64,000 bases of DNA from Altimarinus sp041659565 (GTDB lineage: Bacteria > Patescibacteriota > Gracilibacteria > BD1-5 > UBA6164), in the NCBI GenBank assembly GCA_041659565.1, contig JBAZXZ010000003.1, positions 62,001 through 126,000 on the forward strand, written 5' to 3'. This document shows, piece by piece, positions 9,920 to 22,164 of this stretch. Made by a program: the position numbers and the translations under genes. A model generated the notes under the pieces. The model was not told the origin of the DNA. It saw nothing but the letters and a program-made list of their open reading frames with translations, and did not search any database. Each line of letters begins with the position of its first letter. Position 1 is the first letter of the stretch.

Positions 9920-10004
9920 GGGCAGGTTCCAGAGCGGTCAAATGGGACGGACTGTAAATCCGTTGGCTTCGCCTTCGAGTGTTCAAATCACTCCCTGCCC
10001 ACCA
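9920..10004 (+). tRNA. tRNA-Tyr (GUA)
   Basis: Class II tRNA with a long variable arm. Acceptor GGGCAGG/CCTGCCC, anticodon stem-loop around ACTGTAAAT (anticodon GUA), T-loop TTCAAAT, encoded CCA. Confidence 0.95.
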
Positions 10005-10014
10005 TACATTTTTA

Positions 10015-10099
10015 GCCCAGGTGATGAAATGGTAGACATGCTGGTCTTAGAAACCAGTGCTGTAGTGGCGTAAGAGTTCGAGTCTCTTCCTGGGCACCA
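10015..10099 (+). tRNA. tRNA-Leu (UAG)
   Basis: Class II tRNA. Acceptor GCCCAGG/CCTGGGC, anticodon stem CTGGT/ACCAG with loop CTTAGAA (anticodon UAG), long variable arm, T-loop TTCGAGT, encoded CCA. Ten bases after tRNA-Tyr, so probably co-transcribed. Confidence 0.95.
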
Positions 10100-10154
10100 T
10101 TTATATTACATTTTTGTCTCGTACTTTGGCGGACAAATATAAAAACCATATATT

Positions 10155-10370
10155 ATGAAAAAAGATATACACCCAAATGTAAATAAAATTACAATTACTT
10201 GTTCATGTGGAGCAGTTTACGATGTTAAGTCTACAATGAAATGAGATCAAAGAATAGAAATCTGTTCTAAATGTCATCCTTTCTTTACTTGAGAACAAAG
10301 AATCTTGAAAACTGGTGCAGTTGATAAATTCTATGCAAGAATGAAGAAAACTGAAACATTACAAAAATAA
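10155..10370 (+). CDS. rpmE: 50S ribosomal protein L31
   Basis: 71 residues: MKKDIHPNVNKITITCSCGA with zinc-type cysteines (CSC near 16-18, CSKC near 37-40), then HPFFTGEQRILKTGAVDKFYARM, a typical L31. It follows the tRNA cluster and may share its transcript. It ends at a clear terminator. Confidence 0.95.
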
Positions 10371-10380
10371 AAATTATACT

Positions 10381-10418
10381 AAAAAAATTCTGATAATAAT
10401 TTATCAGAATTTTTTTTG
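10381..10418 (+). terminator. terminator after rpmE
   Basis: AAAAAATTCTGATAA pairs with TTATCAGAATTTTTT, followed by T residues. Confidence 0.85.
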
Positions 10419-10470
10419 TTATTTTAAAAAATCAATATACTAAGTCCAATAAATAATAAAAACAATAACA

Positions 10471-11700
10471 ATGATCAAACTTTTTTTACTCAATTTTAAA
10501 AAATTACCAGAATCCAATAAATCAATGGTTTATCTTATGTGGATATACTCAGTTTGAGCTCTTATTGCATTTACTTTTATAAATATATATGTTTTTAAAA
10601 TCCATAACTCATTTAAAGATATAATATTTTATAATATGGTATTTTTTACATCAATTTTTATATGATTTTCAATACTATGATTGATAATGAGTATTTTCAG
10701 TAAAAATATTAAAAATATGTATTATGTCGCATATTTCTTATTTATATTATCATTTATTTGTTTATTTATTTTTAATTGAAATCTTATCTGAGCTTATGTA
10801 TTTTGAAGTCTCTATTGATTATGAAATTGATCGTTTCGGAATGCCGTACATACTCAAGAACTTAAAAATATAATGAATAAAAATAGAGATTTTTATTCAT
10901 CATCTATATCAGTATGAACAAATATATTATCAATATTAACCCCTTTAATAATTGCATTTATATTTTATATCTGCAATAAAATTAACTTTGATTGATATAC
11001 AATTATATTTTTAATTTTACCTTTACTATACAGTGTATCTTTTCTTTTTATTAATGATATAGATTCATATATTCCTAATAAAATAACAAAAGTGGATTTT
11101 AAAAACTTCTTTAATTTCAAAAAATACAAATATTGACACTTATATTTTTTAATCTGATGACTTATTTATAGTTTAGAAATAATATTGCTCCCAATAATAA
11201 GCATCATTTTATTAAAAAATGAGATAAATATATGATTATTTCAGTGAATTCTTACAATTATTTCAACTTATTTAATTATACACCTATCACATAAAAGAAA
11301 AGAAGAAACTAGATTAAAATATTTTTTCATAATTTGTGTTTTACAATTTGTTAATTTCATATTTATTTGAACTTTTTTCAACTTAATAAGTTTTATTATA
11401 TTTTCTTTAGTTTCATTATTTTTAAATCCTATATATAGAGTTTCTGAACATGTATATGATCTCACTTTAATGGATAGTATAAAAACAAAAAATAATGATT
11501 TTTATCCAGCTATGCTGATGAGAGAATTCGTTTTATGGATATGAAGTATGAGTTGACTTACTACCTTACTCATATTAATAAATTTTACAAAATTTGATAC
11601 TGAAAAATTTTTGAAAATATGATTAATTTATAATTGATTTTCTTTTATCTTTCTTATGTTTTGTATCTATTTATGGGAAAAATACGAAAAAAATATTTAA
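10471..11700 (+). CDS. major facilitator-type membrane transporter
   Basis: 409 residues and about 12 predicted membrane segments spread over the full length. The N-terminal half contains YVFGSLYGLWNGSFRNAVHT, resembling the loop of multidrug/sugar MFS permeases that often carry GLYWGARN-like sequence. No DNA-binding or soluble domain. The next gene, a citramalate synthase-like enzyme, starts 35 bases downstream, so the two may form an operon. The substrate cannot be told; an efflux or organic-acid role is only a guess from context. Confidence 0.78.
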
Positions 11701-11735
11701 TATACTATAGTTTAACCAAATTAATCCAACTAAAA

Positions 11736-13523
11736 ATGATAAATAAAAATATTTTCTACAACCCCTTAAAGCTCAATAAAAAAGAAATTATAGAATTAGA
11801 AAAGTCTATAAAAAATATGGAGTGGTATTTTACTGATACTAGAGATTGAGCTCAAAATGCTTTTTTTTCAGCATCTATTGATAATCAAAAAAAAGTTATT
11901 TTTCTTTTATCAAAATACATAAAATCAATAAATTGAATAATTGAGTGAGGTTATGCTTGAGCCACTTGATATGAACAAGAAAAATATGATTATATAATAA
12001 AAAATAATTTAAATATAGCTGTTTTTTGATCATCTAAAATTGTCTCAAAAAATGTAGAAGACCACTTTTTGCCTATAATTGAATCTAAAGCCGATATAGT
12101 TACTATTTTTGTGAAATGTTCTATATCACAAGTAACAAATGTACTAAAAATTGACTTAGAAGAAAATCTAAAACTTATAAAAGAAAGTATAAAATATCTG
12201 AAAAATCAAAATAAATATGTAATTATCGATTTAGAACATTTTTTTGATTGATATATAGAAGATAAAAAATATGTAAAAAAATGTATGGAAATCTGTTTAG
12301 AATGATGATGAGATAAATTAGTTCTATGTGATACACTTGGTAAAACACCTCCAAATATAATAAGAGAAATCATTCTAGAAATTACCAATAAATCCAAAAA
12401 TCCAAACTTAACAAATAAATTAAAAAATAAGTTATGACTTCATTTACATGAAGATAAATACTACACAATAGAAAGTATAATAAAATCCTTAGCAACATGA
12501 AAAATAAGTCATATCCAATGAAATTTTTCATATTGTTGAGAAAGAATATGAAATACACCTTTATCACTACTTTTTACAAAATTATATGAAGAATATGATA
12601 TTGATATATTTAAGTGAAATAAAGATAGAAATTTATTATGGAAAAATTTATTATCAACATATTCACAAGTTAGCTTTTTATTAAACTGAAAATTTCCTTG
12701 AAAAATAGATAATATTTTAAATCCTGAAAATTATTATCATTGAGCATGAATGCATGTATGAGCATTGTGAAAAGATTCAAACTCTTATTCTATCGTTTCG
12801 GAAAAATTAATTCAAGATCTAGATATACAAAATTATCCTTGATTAACTAAACAAGCATGAAAAATAAATGTGCTTTATTATTTAGAACAAGCTTTTGATT
12901 TGGAACAATCAACTTTAGAAGATAAAAAACACTTATTTACTCAATCACTTGAAATACTAAAAAAACATAATTCTATAAATTATACAGATTCTATAGCAAC
13001 TTTTTTACTTGAAGTATATAAGATAAAAAACAATTTAGATTGAAGCTTACAAAAAATTATTAATGATGATTTTTGAATAAAAGAAATCAAATCTACAATG
13101 CAAATTGATGAAAATTGAAAACATATTTGAACTACTCTAGAAATAAATATGAAAAATGAAAATCATAAACTCGAATGTCTAATTGATGATGAAAAAATCA
13201 ATTGAATATTTCATAGTATTGTAAAATTGTTATCAAAAAAACTAGAACCAAAATATCCTTATATAAAAAATCTAGAATTATTATCCTATTCATCCAATGC
13301 TAAAACAAATAATTCAGATGCCAAAGTAAATACAAAATTAGTATTCAAGGACAAAAAAAGTACTATGCTTTTTAGTGTAATTTCAGAAAATAATAATGCT
13401 GATATTGCAAGTATCAATGCCATAAAACAAGCATTTTATTATTTTGTACTTTGTAAAAGATGAGAAATAATACATTATCAAGATAAATTACTCGAAACAA
13501 GATATTGAGAAATTGTTTGGTAA
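11736..13523 (+). CDS. citramalate / 2-isopropylmalate synthase-like DRE-TIM enzyme
   Basis: 595 residues with the full domain order of the family. The TIM barrel starts with FTDTRDGAQ (D34-Q40, matching DTTLRDGxQ), then IIEGGYAGAT, LVLCDTLGKTPP, the metal-binding HLH (about 236-238) and IQGNFSYCGERIGNTPL. Next is a linker with HGAGMHVGALGKDSNSY (compare HKGGIHVDAV of CimA), and then a LeuA-dimer-like regulatory domain (about 455-580). The pattern fits citramalate synthase (pyruvate + acetyl-CoA) better than LeuA, but the acceptor cannot be fixed from sequence. No other Leu/Ile pathway gene is nearby, so its product may be used differently or come from salvage. Confidence 0.8.
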
Positions 13524-13618
13524 TGTTTTGAAATCTTTTCTTTCTTCTCTTGTTTTTTTCTATATTTTGAATATATTTTACATATAAAAACTAATTACTA
13601 ATCCATAACAATTATTTT

Positions 13619-15955
13619 ATGAAATATTCTTATAAAACCCTAAAACAAATATTACCTTTTTTAATGAGCGAGAAACAAGTTGCTGATGATATAATTATGC
13701 ACATAGCTGAAGTTGAGTGAGTTGAACTAGAATGAGAAAACTTAAAAAATGTATATGTTGGAAAAGTACTTGAATGTGAAAAACATCCAGATAGTGAAAA
13801 ACTAAATATCTGTAAAGTTGAGGTACTTGGAGAACAAAAACAAATAGTTTGTTGAGCTTCAAATGTAAGAGTTTGAATAAAAGTTCCAGTTGCTGTAGTT
13901 TGAGCAAAATTAAAAGAAGATTTCACAATAGAAAAATGTAAAATAAGATGAGAAACTTCAGAATGAATGATTTGTAGTGAGGATGAACTTGGACTAGTTA
14001 CAGAAAGACAAGCTTGAATTATGATTTTGAATGACAATGCAAAACTTGGTATATCAATGAGAGAATACCTAGAAAAAAGTGATGCAATAATAGAAATAGA
14101 TAATAAATGAATCAATCACAGACCAGATATGTTTAGTCATATCGGATTAGCTAGAGAACTTTGTGCAATAAACTGACAAGATGTAGATTTACATTATGAA
14201 AAAAATGATTTTAGCAATGCAAAAGACATATGAATCAAAAATGAAATTACTGATGTAGTAAAAAGATATATCTGACTTAGTTTGTCTGGAATATGAAATA
14301 TAGAATCAAAAGAAGATATAAAAGCAGTTATCAAAGCTGCATGAAATAATTCTAAATGATTATTAGTTGATATAAGTAATTATAGTTTATATCTTTACTG
14401 ACAACCAACTCATTGTTTTGATGCTGATAAAGTAAGTGGTCATATTATTATCAGATATGCAAAACAAGATGAAGATTTTACAGCTCTTGATAATAAAACT
14501 TACAAATTAACTCCAGAAGATATAGTTATAGCTGATAATGAAAAAGTGCTAGCTCTAGGTTGAGTTATATGATGAGCTTCTTCATCAGTTTCAAATACTA
14601 CAAAAAATATAATAGTTGAATGAGCTTGGTTTAATCCAAAAACAGTAAGAAAAACAGGTAGAAGACATGGAATAAGAACTGATAGTCTAAATGTATTTGA
14701 AAAAGATATTCCTCTTGAATTCCCAATATATTGAGTTAGCTTGATTTATAGAAAATTAATGCAATATTTCCCTGCCTTAAAAATAGAATGATATAGTGAT
14801 GTATATCCAGTAAAACAAGAAATAAAAAAAGTACCTTTTGATTTAAACTTTGTAAATAATCTGATTTGAGCAAATTATAATGAAAAAGAATCTTTGGAAA
14901 TACTAGAAAAACTTTGAGTTAAAAAAGAAGGAAATGAACTCATTGTCCCTTTCTGGAGAAAAGACCTAAATTATAAAGCAGACATAGCAGAAGAAATAGC
15001 AAGAATTCACGGGTTTGATAAAGTCACAACTACTATCCCAAGAATAAATCTATGAGCAATAATTCAAGACAATATCTACAAATTAAAAAATGATGTAAGA
15101 GATTTCTTTGTTGATAAAGGTTTTTATGATCTATATAATTACAGTTTTGTAAATGAAGCTTTGATGAAAAAAGTTTTGTGAGATATGGAAAATCTTGTTC
15201 CCCTAAAAAATAGTTTAAGTGAAGATATGACTCATATGAAATGAAGTCTAATCCCAAACTTGATTTTAAGCATAGAAAAAAATATTAAACAAGTAAAAGA
15301 TTTAAGATTGTTTGAAATTGAAAAAGTTTTTGCTTACAAATCATGAAAAGTAATTGAAAACTACAGTTTTGCTTGAGTTGTAACAAGTAATGAGAAAGTA
15401 GTTTATTATGATTTACAAAAAGTAATTTCTGATTTATTTAAAAGATTAGCAATTGATAATTTTATGTTTTCTACTCCTAAAATATATCCTAGTTTTGCTC
15501 ACAAATGAAGAACTGCTTCAATAATCGTAAGATGACAAGAAGTAGGATTTGTATGAGAAATAAATCCAAGTGTAGTAAACAATTTCTGACTAGAAACAAG
15601 AATCTGATTTTTTGAAATAGATGCTGATAAATTGAAAACTCTAGTTTACAATAAAATAAAAGCTAATGAAATTTCAACATTTCAAGAAAACAATTTTGAT
15701 CTAAGTTTTGTAGTACCAAAAGAAAAAGCTTGAAAAGACATCCAAATATCAATAGCAAAAACAGATCCAAAAATAATCCAGAAAGTAGAACTTTTTGATG
15801 TCTACGAAAACGAAGAAAAACTTCCTGGGAAAAGAAGTCTAAGTTTCAAAATTCACATTCAATCACTAGATGAAACACTTTGAGATGAAGTAAAAAATAA
15901 TCTAATTAAAAGTATCATTGAAAGAGTTGGGAAGATTGGAGGAGAGTTAAGATAA
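13619..15955 (+). CDS. pheT: phenylalanyl-tRNA synthetase beta subunit
   Basis: 778 residues, normal for bacterial PheT. N-terminal tRNA-binding (OB) domain with VGKVLECEKHPDSEKLNICK and IVCGASNVRVG. B3/B4 editing domain with FDADKVSGHIIIRYA and LDNKTYKLTPEDIVIAD. B5 domain, HGFDKVTTTIP, core domain LVPLKNSLSEDMTHMKGSL, and the C-terminal anticodon-binding fold ending LIKSIIERVGKIGGELR. It charges tRNA-Phe together with PheS, which is not adjacent here. Start: the first ATG that gives MKYSYKTLKQILPFL. Confidence 0.97.
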
Positions 15956-15969
15956 TATAAATAAAAACT

Positions 15970-18900
15970 ATGCTATTCCAAAAAATATACAATCACCTTA
16001 ACGAGTCTCAAAAAGAAGCAGTAGACCACACTGAATGACCTGCTATGGTTATTGCTGGGCCTGGTACTGGTAAGACCCAAGTTTTATGAGCTAGAACTGC
16101 AAACTTGATTTTAAAAGCTTGAGTAAACCCTGAAAATATACTTATTACAACATTTACAGAAAGTTGAGTAATTGCTATTAAAGAAAGACTTATCAAGTTT
16201 ATCTGAACTGATGCTCATAAAGTATATGTGTCTACAATCCACTCATTTGCTCAAGATGTAATCAAGACATTTCCTACAAAATTTGATTTTGAAAAGACTT
16301 CAGTTTTGATTGATGATGTTGATAGTTTCGAAATATTGTCAGAAATTATAGAAAAACTAGTAAACGAAAAAAAACTAGAATACCTTTTTACTCCTTATGA
16401 TAAATTATTTTATCTTAGTGATATAAAAAGAGCTATTTGAAATCTAAAACAAGAATGAGTTTCTGAAGAAAAATTGCAAACTTTGATATATAATGAAGAA
16501 AAGTATTATACTGAATTGCTCGAAGAAAAAAAATCAAACAAGAGAATAAAAAATATAGAAAAATACGAAAAAGAATATGCTACTGCTTTGTGAAAAATGA
16601 AGGAACTATTTATCGTTTTCAAAGAGTATAAAACTACTCTTAGAGAAAAATCATATTATGATTTTTCAGATATGATCAATTTCGTACTTGAGAAATTTAA
16701 ATGCGATGAGGATTTGAGATATTATTATGCTGAAAAGTTTCAATATATAATGCTTGATGAATTTCAAGATACAAACAATGCTCAAAATGAGATAATTGAT
16801 TTAATACTTAACCCCGGGGTTGGAACTGAAACCCCGGGGTTTGGTGATGAACCAAATATCGTAGTTGTATGAGATGATGACCAATCAATCTATCGTTTTC
16901 AATGAGCAAATATAGAAAATATGCTTGATTTTTCAAACAAATATAAAAAAACTAAATTCATCGTTTTGGAAAAAAATTACAGATCAACTCAACCAATACT
17001 TGATACTTCTAGAAGCCTAATCAAAAACAATTTTGAGAGACTTGTTAATAAGATAAATTGACTTAAAAAAGATTTAATTTCTGTGAAAAGTACCATATCT
17101 AATTTAGTCCCCCTTAATAAGGGGGAAAGCTTGAGCGATAACGAAAGCAGGGGGATTCCCACTTTTTACTCAGCAACAAATGAATTAGATGAAAAAAATT
17201 ATATTTTAGACAAGATAAATGAAGCCAATGCTAACAATCAATTAATAGATTCCGGATCAAGTCCGGAATGACAAATCCCCTTGAACTCTATCGCAATAAT
17301 TGTCAGAAGCAATAAAGAAGTTGAAGATTGGTCAAAATTTTTACAAGACAACTCTATAGAAGTAGAATCAAAACTTAAGACAAATATATTGAAATCAGAT
17401 TATATAATTTTTTTACTTAAATATCTTGAAATCATCGATAATCCTTATGCAAAAGAAGATAGTTTTATAGACATTCTTAGATGTGAATTTGTCGATGTAG
17501 ACAAGATAGATGTACTGTCTATTAACAAATATTTGTACAATATAAATTATACAAGAAAGGAAAAAGTTAGATTTTTTGATATATTAAAAAATCTAGAAAA
17601 TTTAGAAGAAAATCCCCCTAACACCCTTGATAGAAGAGGGACAATAGAGTTTAGAAATAAGCAGAAACTTATAGATTTCAGAGATAATCTAATTTACTTA
17701 AATTCTAGATTGTCTACTACCAACTTTATAATATTTTTCAATGAATTTATAGAAAAAACAGCTGTACTTGATTATATAGAAAAAAACTGAACTTTCGATG
17801 ACTTGCAAGATATATTTTCTCTATTTCAAAAAATAAAAAAATGGACAGAATTTAATAAAAGTTTCTCAGTAAAAAATCTAATTAGAAAAATAAATCTACA
17901 TAATAAATTTAACATACTAATTGAAAGACAAATACTTAAAACTGCAAATAAGTGAGTTCAGATTATGACTGCTCATGGTTCAAAATGACTTGAATTTGAT
18001 ACAGTTTTTATACCTGGTCTTTATGATTGAAATTGGAATAACAAGAGAATAATCGAGAAACTAAAACTTCCAAGATGAATAGTTTGAGAATGACTTCAAG
18101 AAGCAGAAGATGCAAAAATAGATAAAAAAGAAAAACAACTGGAAGATGATAGAAGATTATTTTTTGTAGCTTTAACTAGGGCTGAAAATAATTTATTTTT
18201 AAGTTTTTCAAGAAGCAAAGAATGAAAAATCAATATAATGTCTCAATTTATCGAAGAACTTTGAGATACAATTAATTTTATTGAACAAGAAAATAGTAAT
18301 GAAGCTCTACTAGTAGATTCTGTAAAAAATATGCTTTTATGAAATCATTCTAACCTCATAAAATACAGTGATTTAGAACTAAAATACATCGAAGAATTTT
18401 TGAAAAATTACAAACTTTCTCCTTCAGATTTAAACAAATTTTTAGAAGATCCTTCAGTATTTTTAAAAGAAGCTATTTTTAAATACCCTTTTGTAGATAA
18501 TGAAGCAACAATTTTTTGAAAAGTATATCACCGTAGTTTAGAATTATTTTTTATAAAATCTAAAAAAGATTGAAGCTTACCAAAATCAGATTACCTTACA
18601 GCGACTTTTTCTCTACTTTTAAAACAAGAAATTTTAACTCCTGAAGAATTAGATAGACTTGAAGAAAGATGAATAAAATGATTAACTTGATATTATGAAA
18701 CATACAAAAATAATTTCAGAGAATTTCTAGATTTAGAATACAATTTCAGATGAAAAAATATAGTATTTGAATGAATTCCAATAACTTGAAAAATAGACAA
18801 AATAGAAAAATATGACTGATTTATAGAATCAAATACCCCCTCTTCATCATGACAATTTGCTTTATTTAAAGAGCATATTGCAATTATAGATTTTAAAACC

Positions 18901-19212
18901 TGAAGCATAAAAAGAATTGGTGAAATAAAGTGAACAGACAAAGATGGTAATAAAAAACCATGATTCAAAGAATGAAAATATGGTAGACAACTACTTTTTT
19001 ACCAACTTCTTTGTGAACTAGACAGAGAATTCAGTTCAAAATATGATATAGTATCTACATGACTTGATTTTGTAGAGTGAAAAAATGACGAATACAAAAT
19101 AGTAAATATAGAATTCACAAAGGAAGAATCTGATGAATTTAAAGAATTAGTAAAAGAAACACGGGGCAAAATATCAGATATAAATTTTTGGAAAGAGTTT
19201 TTGATTAAATAA
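15970..19212 (+). CDS. UvrD/PcrA-type superfamily 1 helicase with C-terminal RecB-like nuclease
   Basis: 1080 residues. Helicase motifs in order: Walker A AGPGTGKT (29-36), TFTESGVIAIKERL, TIHSFAQDVI, LDEFQDTN (about 261), GDDDQSIYRFQGANI, EKNYRSTQ, TAHGSKGLEFD (about 667), RRLFFVALTRAEN. The last third has GKVYHRSLELFF, ITGKIDKIEK and IAIIDFKTGSI followed by RQLLFYQLL, a PD-(D/E)XK RecB-like nuclease pattern. Role: 3'-5' unwinding coupled to cutting in DNA repair or recombination (AddAB/RecB-like). Four GC-rich palindromes are inserted in frame in the helicase half. It starts 14 bp after pheT. Confidence 0.92.
16810..16842 (+). repeat. palindromic insert 1 in helicase gene
   Basis: AACCCCGGGGTT appears twice, 20 bp apart. 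In frame it encodes NPGVGTETPGFGDEP between helicase motifs II and III. The GC-rich block stands out from the AT-rich gene around it. Confidence 0.8.
17107..17160 (+). repeat. palindromic insert 2 in helicase gene
   Basis: CCCCCTT/AAGGGGG hairpin (17109-17125), followed by GCTTGAGCGATAACGAAAGC and another GGGGGATTCCC. In frame: VPLNKGESLSDNESRGIP. It looks like a mobile palindromic element captured in coding sequence. Confidence 0.8.
17249..17269 (+). repeat. palindromic insert 3 in helicase gene
   Basis: ATTCCGGA-TCAAG-TCCGGAAT, a perfect palindrome in frame (DSGSSPEGQ). The same ATTCCGGAxxxxxTCCGGAAT theme is a common small bacterial palindromic repeat. The codon after its second arm starts with TGA, read as Gly. 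Confidence 0.8.
17611..17642 (+). repeat. palindromic insert 4 in helicase gene (degenerate)
   Basis: ATCCCCCTAACACCCTTGAT followed by AGAAGAGGG: a partial inverted repeat CCCTT...AAGAGGG in frame, encoding ENPPNTLDRRGT. It resembles a decayed copy of the C-rich element at 17107. Confidence 0.6.
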
Positions 19213-19288
19213 TTATTAAAAATCTTGATTTTTATCATACTATTCTTATTATGGTATATAAGATTAATTATCATAAAAAACAAAAGTA

Positions 19289-19900
19289 ATGAAAGATTTA
19301 GATATTTCAAAATTATTTGGTTCAAAATGCCGTTCAAAAATCCTTGAAAGATTTTTTCTTGAATATGAATCATGAAACAATGACTGATTTCATATGAGAG
19401 CTATTGCTCGTGAACTTGATGAACAGATAAATTCTATAAAGAGAGAATTAGATAACTTAACAGAAATATGACTTTTAAAATTCAGGGAAGAAGCTAAAAA
19501 AAAGATCTTCTTTTTAAACACAAATTTCCTTCTTTTCAGAGAATTTAAAGATATATTTATCAAAACCTATAATCCAATTGATAAAGTTAAGAAATTTCTT
19601 ACTAGTCAAAAAACTCTTGAATTAGCTATAGCTAATGAAAGCTTAAAATACAAAATGACAGATAATTGAAAAACTATTTTAGATATATTTTTGATTTGAG
19701 AAATTGATAAAAGTGTATTTAATGAATTTCTTTGAATTACTTTTTTCAACAAAAAAATCAAATATGCAATTATCACAAAAGATGATTTTTACAACAGATT
19801 AAATTACTGAGACAAACTTATTCACAACATACTTTCTCAAGGATGAAACTTGTTTTTTATAGACAAGATGAAAATAAAAGATATTCTTGATAATAAATAA
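19289..19900 (+). CDS. winged-helix transcriptional regulator (ArsR-like)
   Basis: 203 residues. The N-terminal ~75 residues form a winged helix: LFGSKCRSKILERFF, then FHMRAIARELDEQINSIKRELDNLTEIGLLK, the order of ArsR/MarR-like readers with a recognition helix around 40-60. The C-terminal ~110 residues (IKYAIITKDDFYNRLNYGDKL) resemble the nucleotidyltransferase-like or sensor tails of CPR regulators in this position, but no function can be assigned. It lies between the helicase and trpS, 17 bp before trpS. Confidence 0.8.
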
Positions 19901-19916
19901 TCCTAATATTAAATAT

Positions 19917-20882
19917 ATGAAAATCCTGACTTGAATAAAACCAACCGGTAATTGAATGCATATTTGAAACTATTTTTGAGCAGTTAAACCAATAATAGAA
20001 AATTCAAAATGAAATACTACTTTTTTAATGCTTGCCGATTTACATTCATTAACTTCAGTACATAACTGAGAAACCTTAAAAAATAATAAAAAGAGAGTAT
20101 TACTTGAGTACTTTTCTTTTTTATGAGACAATGATGATATAATAGTTTTTGAACAATCTAGTCTTCAGAGACATACAGACATAACTCGGATATTAAATAG
20201 TGTAACTCCTTATAGTTTGATGCTTAGAGCTCATGCATTCAAGGATAGTAAAGCTAAAAATAGTGATATAAATATGGCAGTTTTTAACTATCCTATTTTA
20301 ATGGCTGCAGATATAATCAATTTTGATATAGACTTGGTTCCTGTTTGAAAAGATCAAAAACAACATATAGAATTTGCTCGTGATATAGCTACAAATTTCA
20401 ACAAAATCTACAATACTGATATTTTTAAATTACCTGAGGCAAAGATAAGCACAAATTTATGAATTATTCCATGAATTGATGGTAGAAAGATGAGTAAAAG
20501 TTATGATAATTTTATTGGAATTTTTGATGATGAAAAAACTATGAAGAAAAGGATAATGTCAATTGTTACAGATGATACTCCTCTAGAATTACCAAAAAAT
20601 CCAGATACTTGTAATGTATTTGCCCTTATAAAATTATTTGCATCAAAAGAAAAACAAGCAGAAATCAAAGCAAAATATAAAGCCTGAAATTATGGTTATG
20701 GTCATGCAAAACTTGAACTTTTAGACCTAATTTTAGAGTATTTTAAAGATGCAAGAGCTAGATACAAAGCCTTTGAAAATGATTATTCTATCATAGAAAA
20801 AAAACTTACAAAATGAAATAAAATTACTCAAGAAATAATCCTAAAAAAATATGAAAAAATTGTAAAAATTGTTGGATTATAA
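19917..20882 (+). CDS. trpS: tryptophanyl-tRNA synthetase
   Basis: 321 residues, usual size. Class I signatures: TGIKPTGNGMHIGNYFGA (HIGH region, here MHIG) and GRKMSKSYDN (KMSKS). Also FLMLADLHSLT and PILMAADIINFDIDLVPVGKDQKQH, typical of TrpRS. It charges tRNA-Trp with tryptophan. In this code UGA is not Trp, so the enzyme serves UGG codons only. Confidence 0.96.
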
Positions 20883-20907
20883 AAATACCATTAATAATTA
20901 ATAAATA

Positions 20908-21498
20908 ATGACCTGAAAAATCTTCTTTATAATGTGAATCTCATGAGCATGAAAATGAACTCTTATAAAAAATCTAAAACCCCTAAATAATGATAGATTT
21001 CATTTTCCTCTTTCTTATAAATCAAGACCAATAAGAGAAACTGAGGTAAATTGAATTGATGCTTGGTTTGTGACTCAAGAAGAATTTAAAAAGTCAATTC
21101 AGGATTGAGAATTTTTAGAATATGCAAAAGTATATTGATTAGATGACTATTATGGTACAAAATACATTGATGTAATAGAAAACTGAATAAATAAATGAAA
21201 AATTGTCATAAAAGAAATAGATATGTGATGACTACTTATTCTGAAAAACGAAAAACATGGATTAAACAATTCATATAAAACTATCTTTTTAACAGTCCCT
21301 TTCGAAATTCAAACAAATAGAATAAAGGCAAGATGAGTTTTTATGTCAAAAAATGAACTAGAAAAAAGAAAAATAACTGCAATTGAAGAATTAGAAAATG
21401 CAAAAAAATACTGTGATTATATAATTGATACATCAGATAAAACAAAAGATGTAGTTTTAAAGCAAGCTCTAGAAATAATAAATAATGAAATAATCTAA
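20908..21498 (+). CDS. gmk: guanylate kinase
   Basis: 196 residues. P-loop GISGAGKGT at 10-18, in which all four glycines are UGA codons. GMP-site motif LSYKSRPIRETEVNGIDAWF corresponds to SYTTRxPRxGExxGxDYxF, followed by FKKSIQDGEFLEYAKVYG and YYGTKYIDVIENGINKGKIV. It phosphorylates GMP to GDP with ATP. The next gene, trmD, starts 2 bp after the stop, so the two are co-transcribed. Confidence 0.95.
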
Positions 21499-21500
21499 TT

Positions 21501-22151
21501 ATGAAAATCCATATCATTACAATATTTCCAGAATCATTTACTTCATACTTAAATTCAAGTATAATTTGAAAGGCAAAAGAAAAATGACTTTTAAATATAT
21601 CTATGTATAAACTCAATGATTTTTCTACCAAAAATTTTAAACATGTGGATGATAAAGCTTTTTGAACTCACTGACAAGTAATAAGTCCAGAACCATTAAG
21701 TAAAGCTATAAATCATATATTTGAAAAAGTGTGAAATAAGATCCCTGTAATTTATATGACCCCATCTTGAAAATTATTAAATCAAAAAAAAGTAGAAGCT
21801 TTTTCTATAAAACTAAATGAATTTATAATTATTTGTGGTCATTATGAATGAATTGACCAAAGAATTATTGATTTATATGTGAATTATGAAATAAGTATAT
21901 GAAAATATGTACTAACGACTTGAGAACTTGCAAGTATGGTTTTTATTGATTCTATTACGAGATTTATTCCTTGAGTTTTATGAAATCCTCTATCCTTAGA
22001 AGAAGAAAGCTTTTCTAAAAAATTAAATGGAAAAAAAGAATTTCCTCATTATACTAGACCAAGAGATTTCGAATGACTTGAAGTTCCAAAAGTACTACTT
22101 AGCTGAAATCATAAAGAAATTGATGATTGGAAAACAAATAATTTAAAATAA
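21501..22151 (+). CDS. trmD: tRNA (guanine-37-N1)-methyltransferase
   Basis: 216 residues. It methylates G37 next to the anticodon using SAM. SPOUT-family motifs: IITIFPESFTSYLNSSIIGKA, FKHVDDKAFGTHGQVISPEP, YMTPSGKLLNQ, ICGHYEGIDQRII and GKYVLTTGELASMVFIDSITR (the trefoil-knot SAM site), then PHYTRPRDFEGLEVPKVLLSGNH. It follows gmk with a 2-bp gap. Slightly shorter than average at the C-terminus. Confidence 0.96.
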
Positions 22152-22164
22152 TAACTTTAAAAAA

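Noticed and set aside
13630..14115. 161-residue standard-code ORF antisense to pheT
   Set aside because: It is antisense to the conserved PheT N-terminal domain, has low-complexity Ser/Phe/His composition from reversed codons, and no start signals.
16810..17642. Helicase inserts as terminators or gene boundaries
   Set aside because: The reading frame continues through all four, and helicase motifs lie on both sides.
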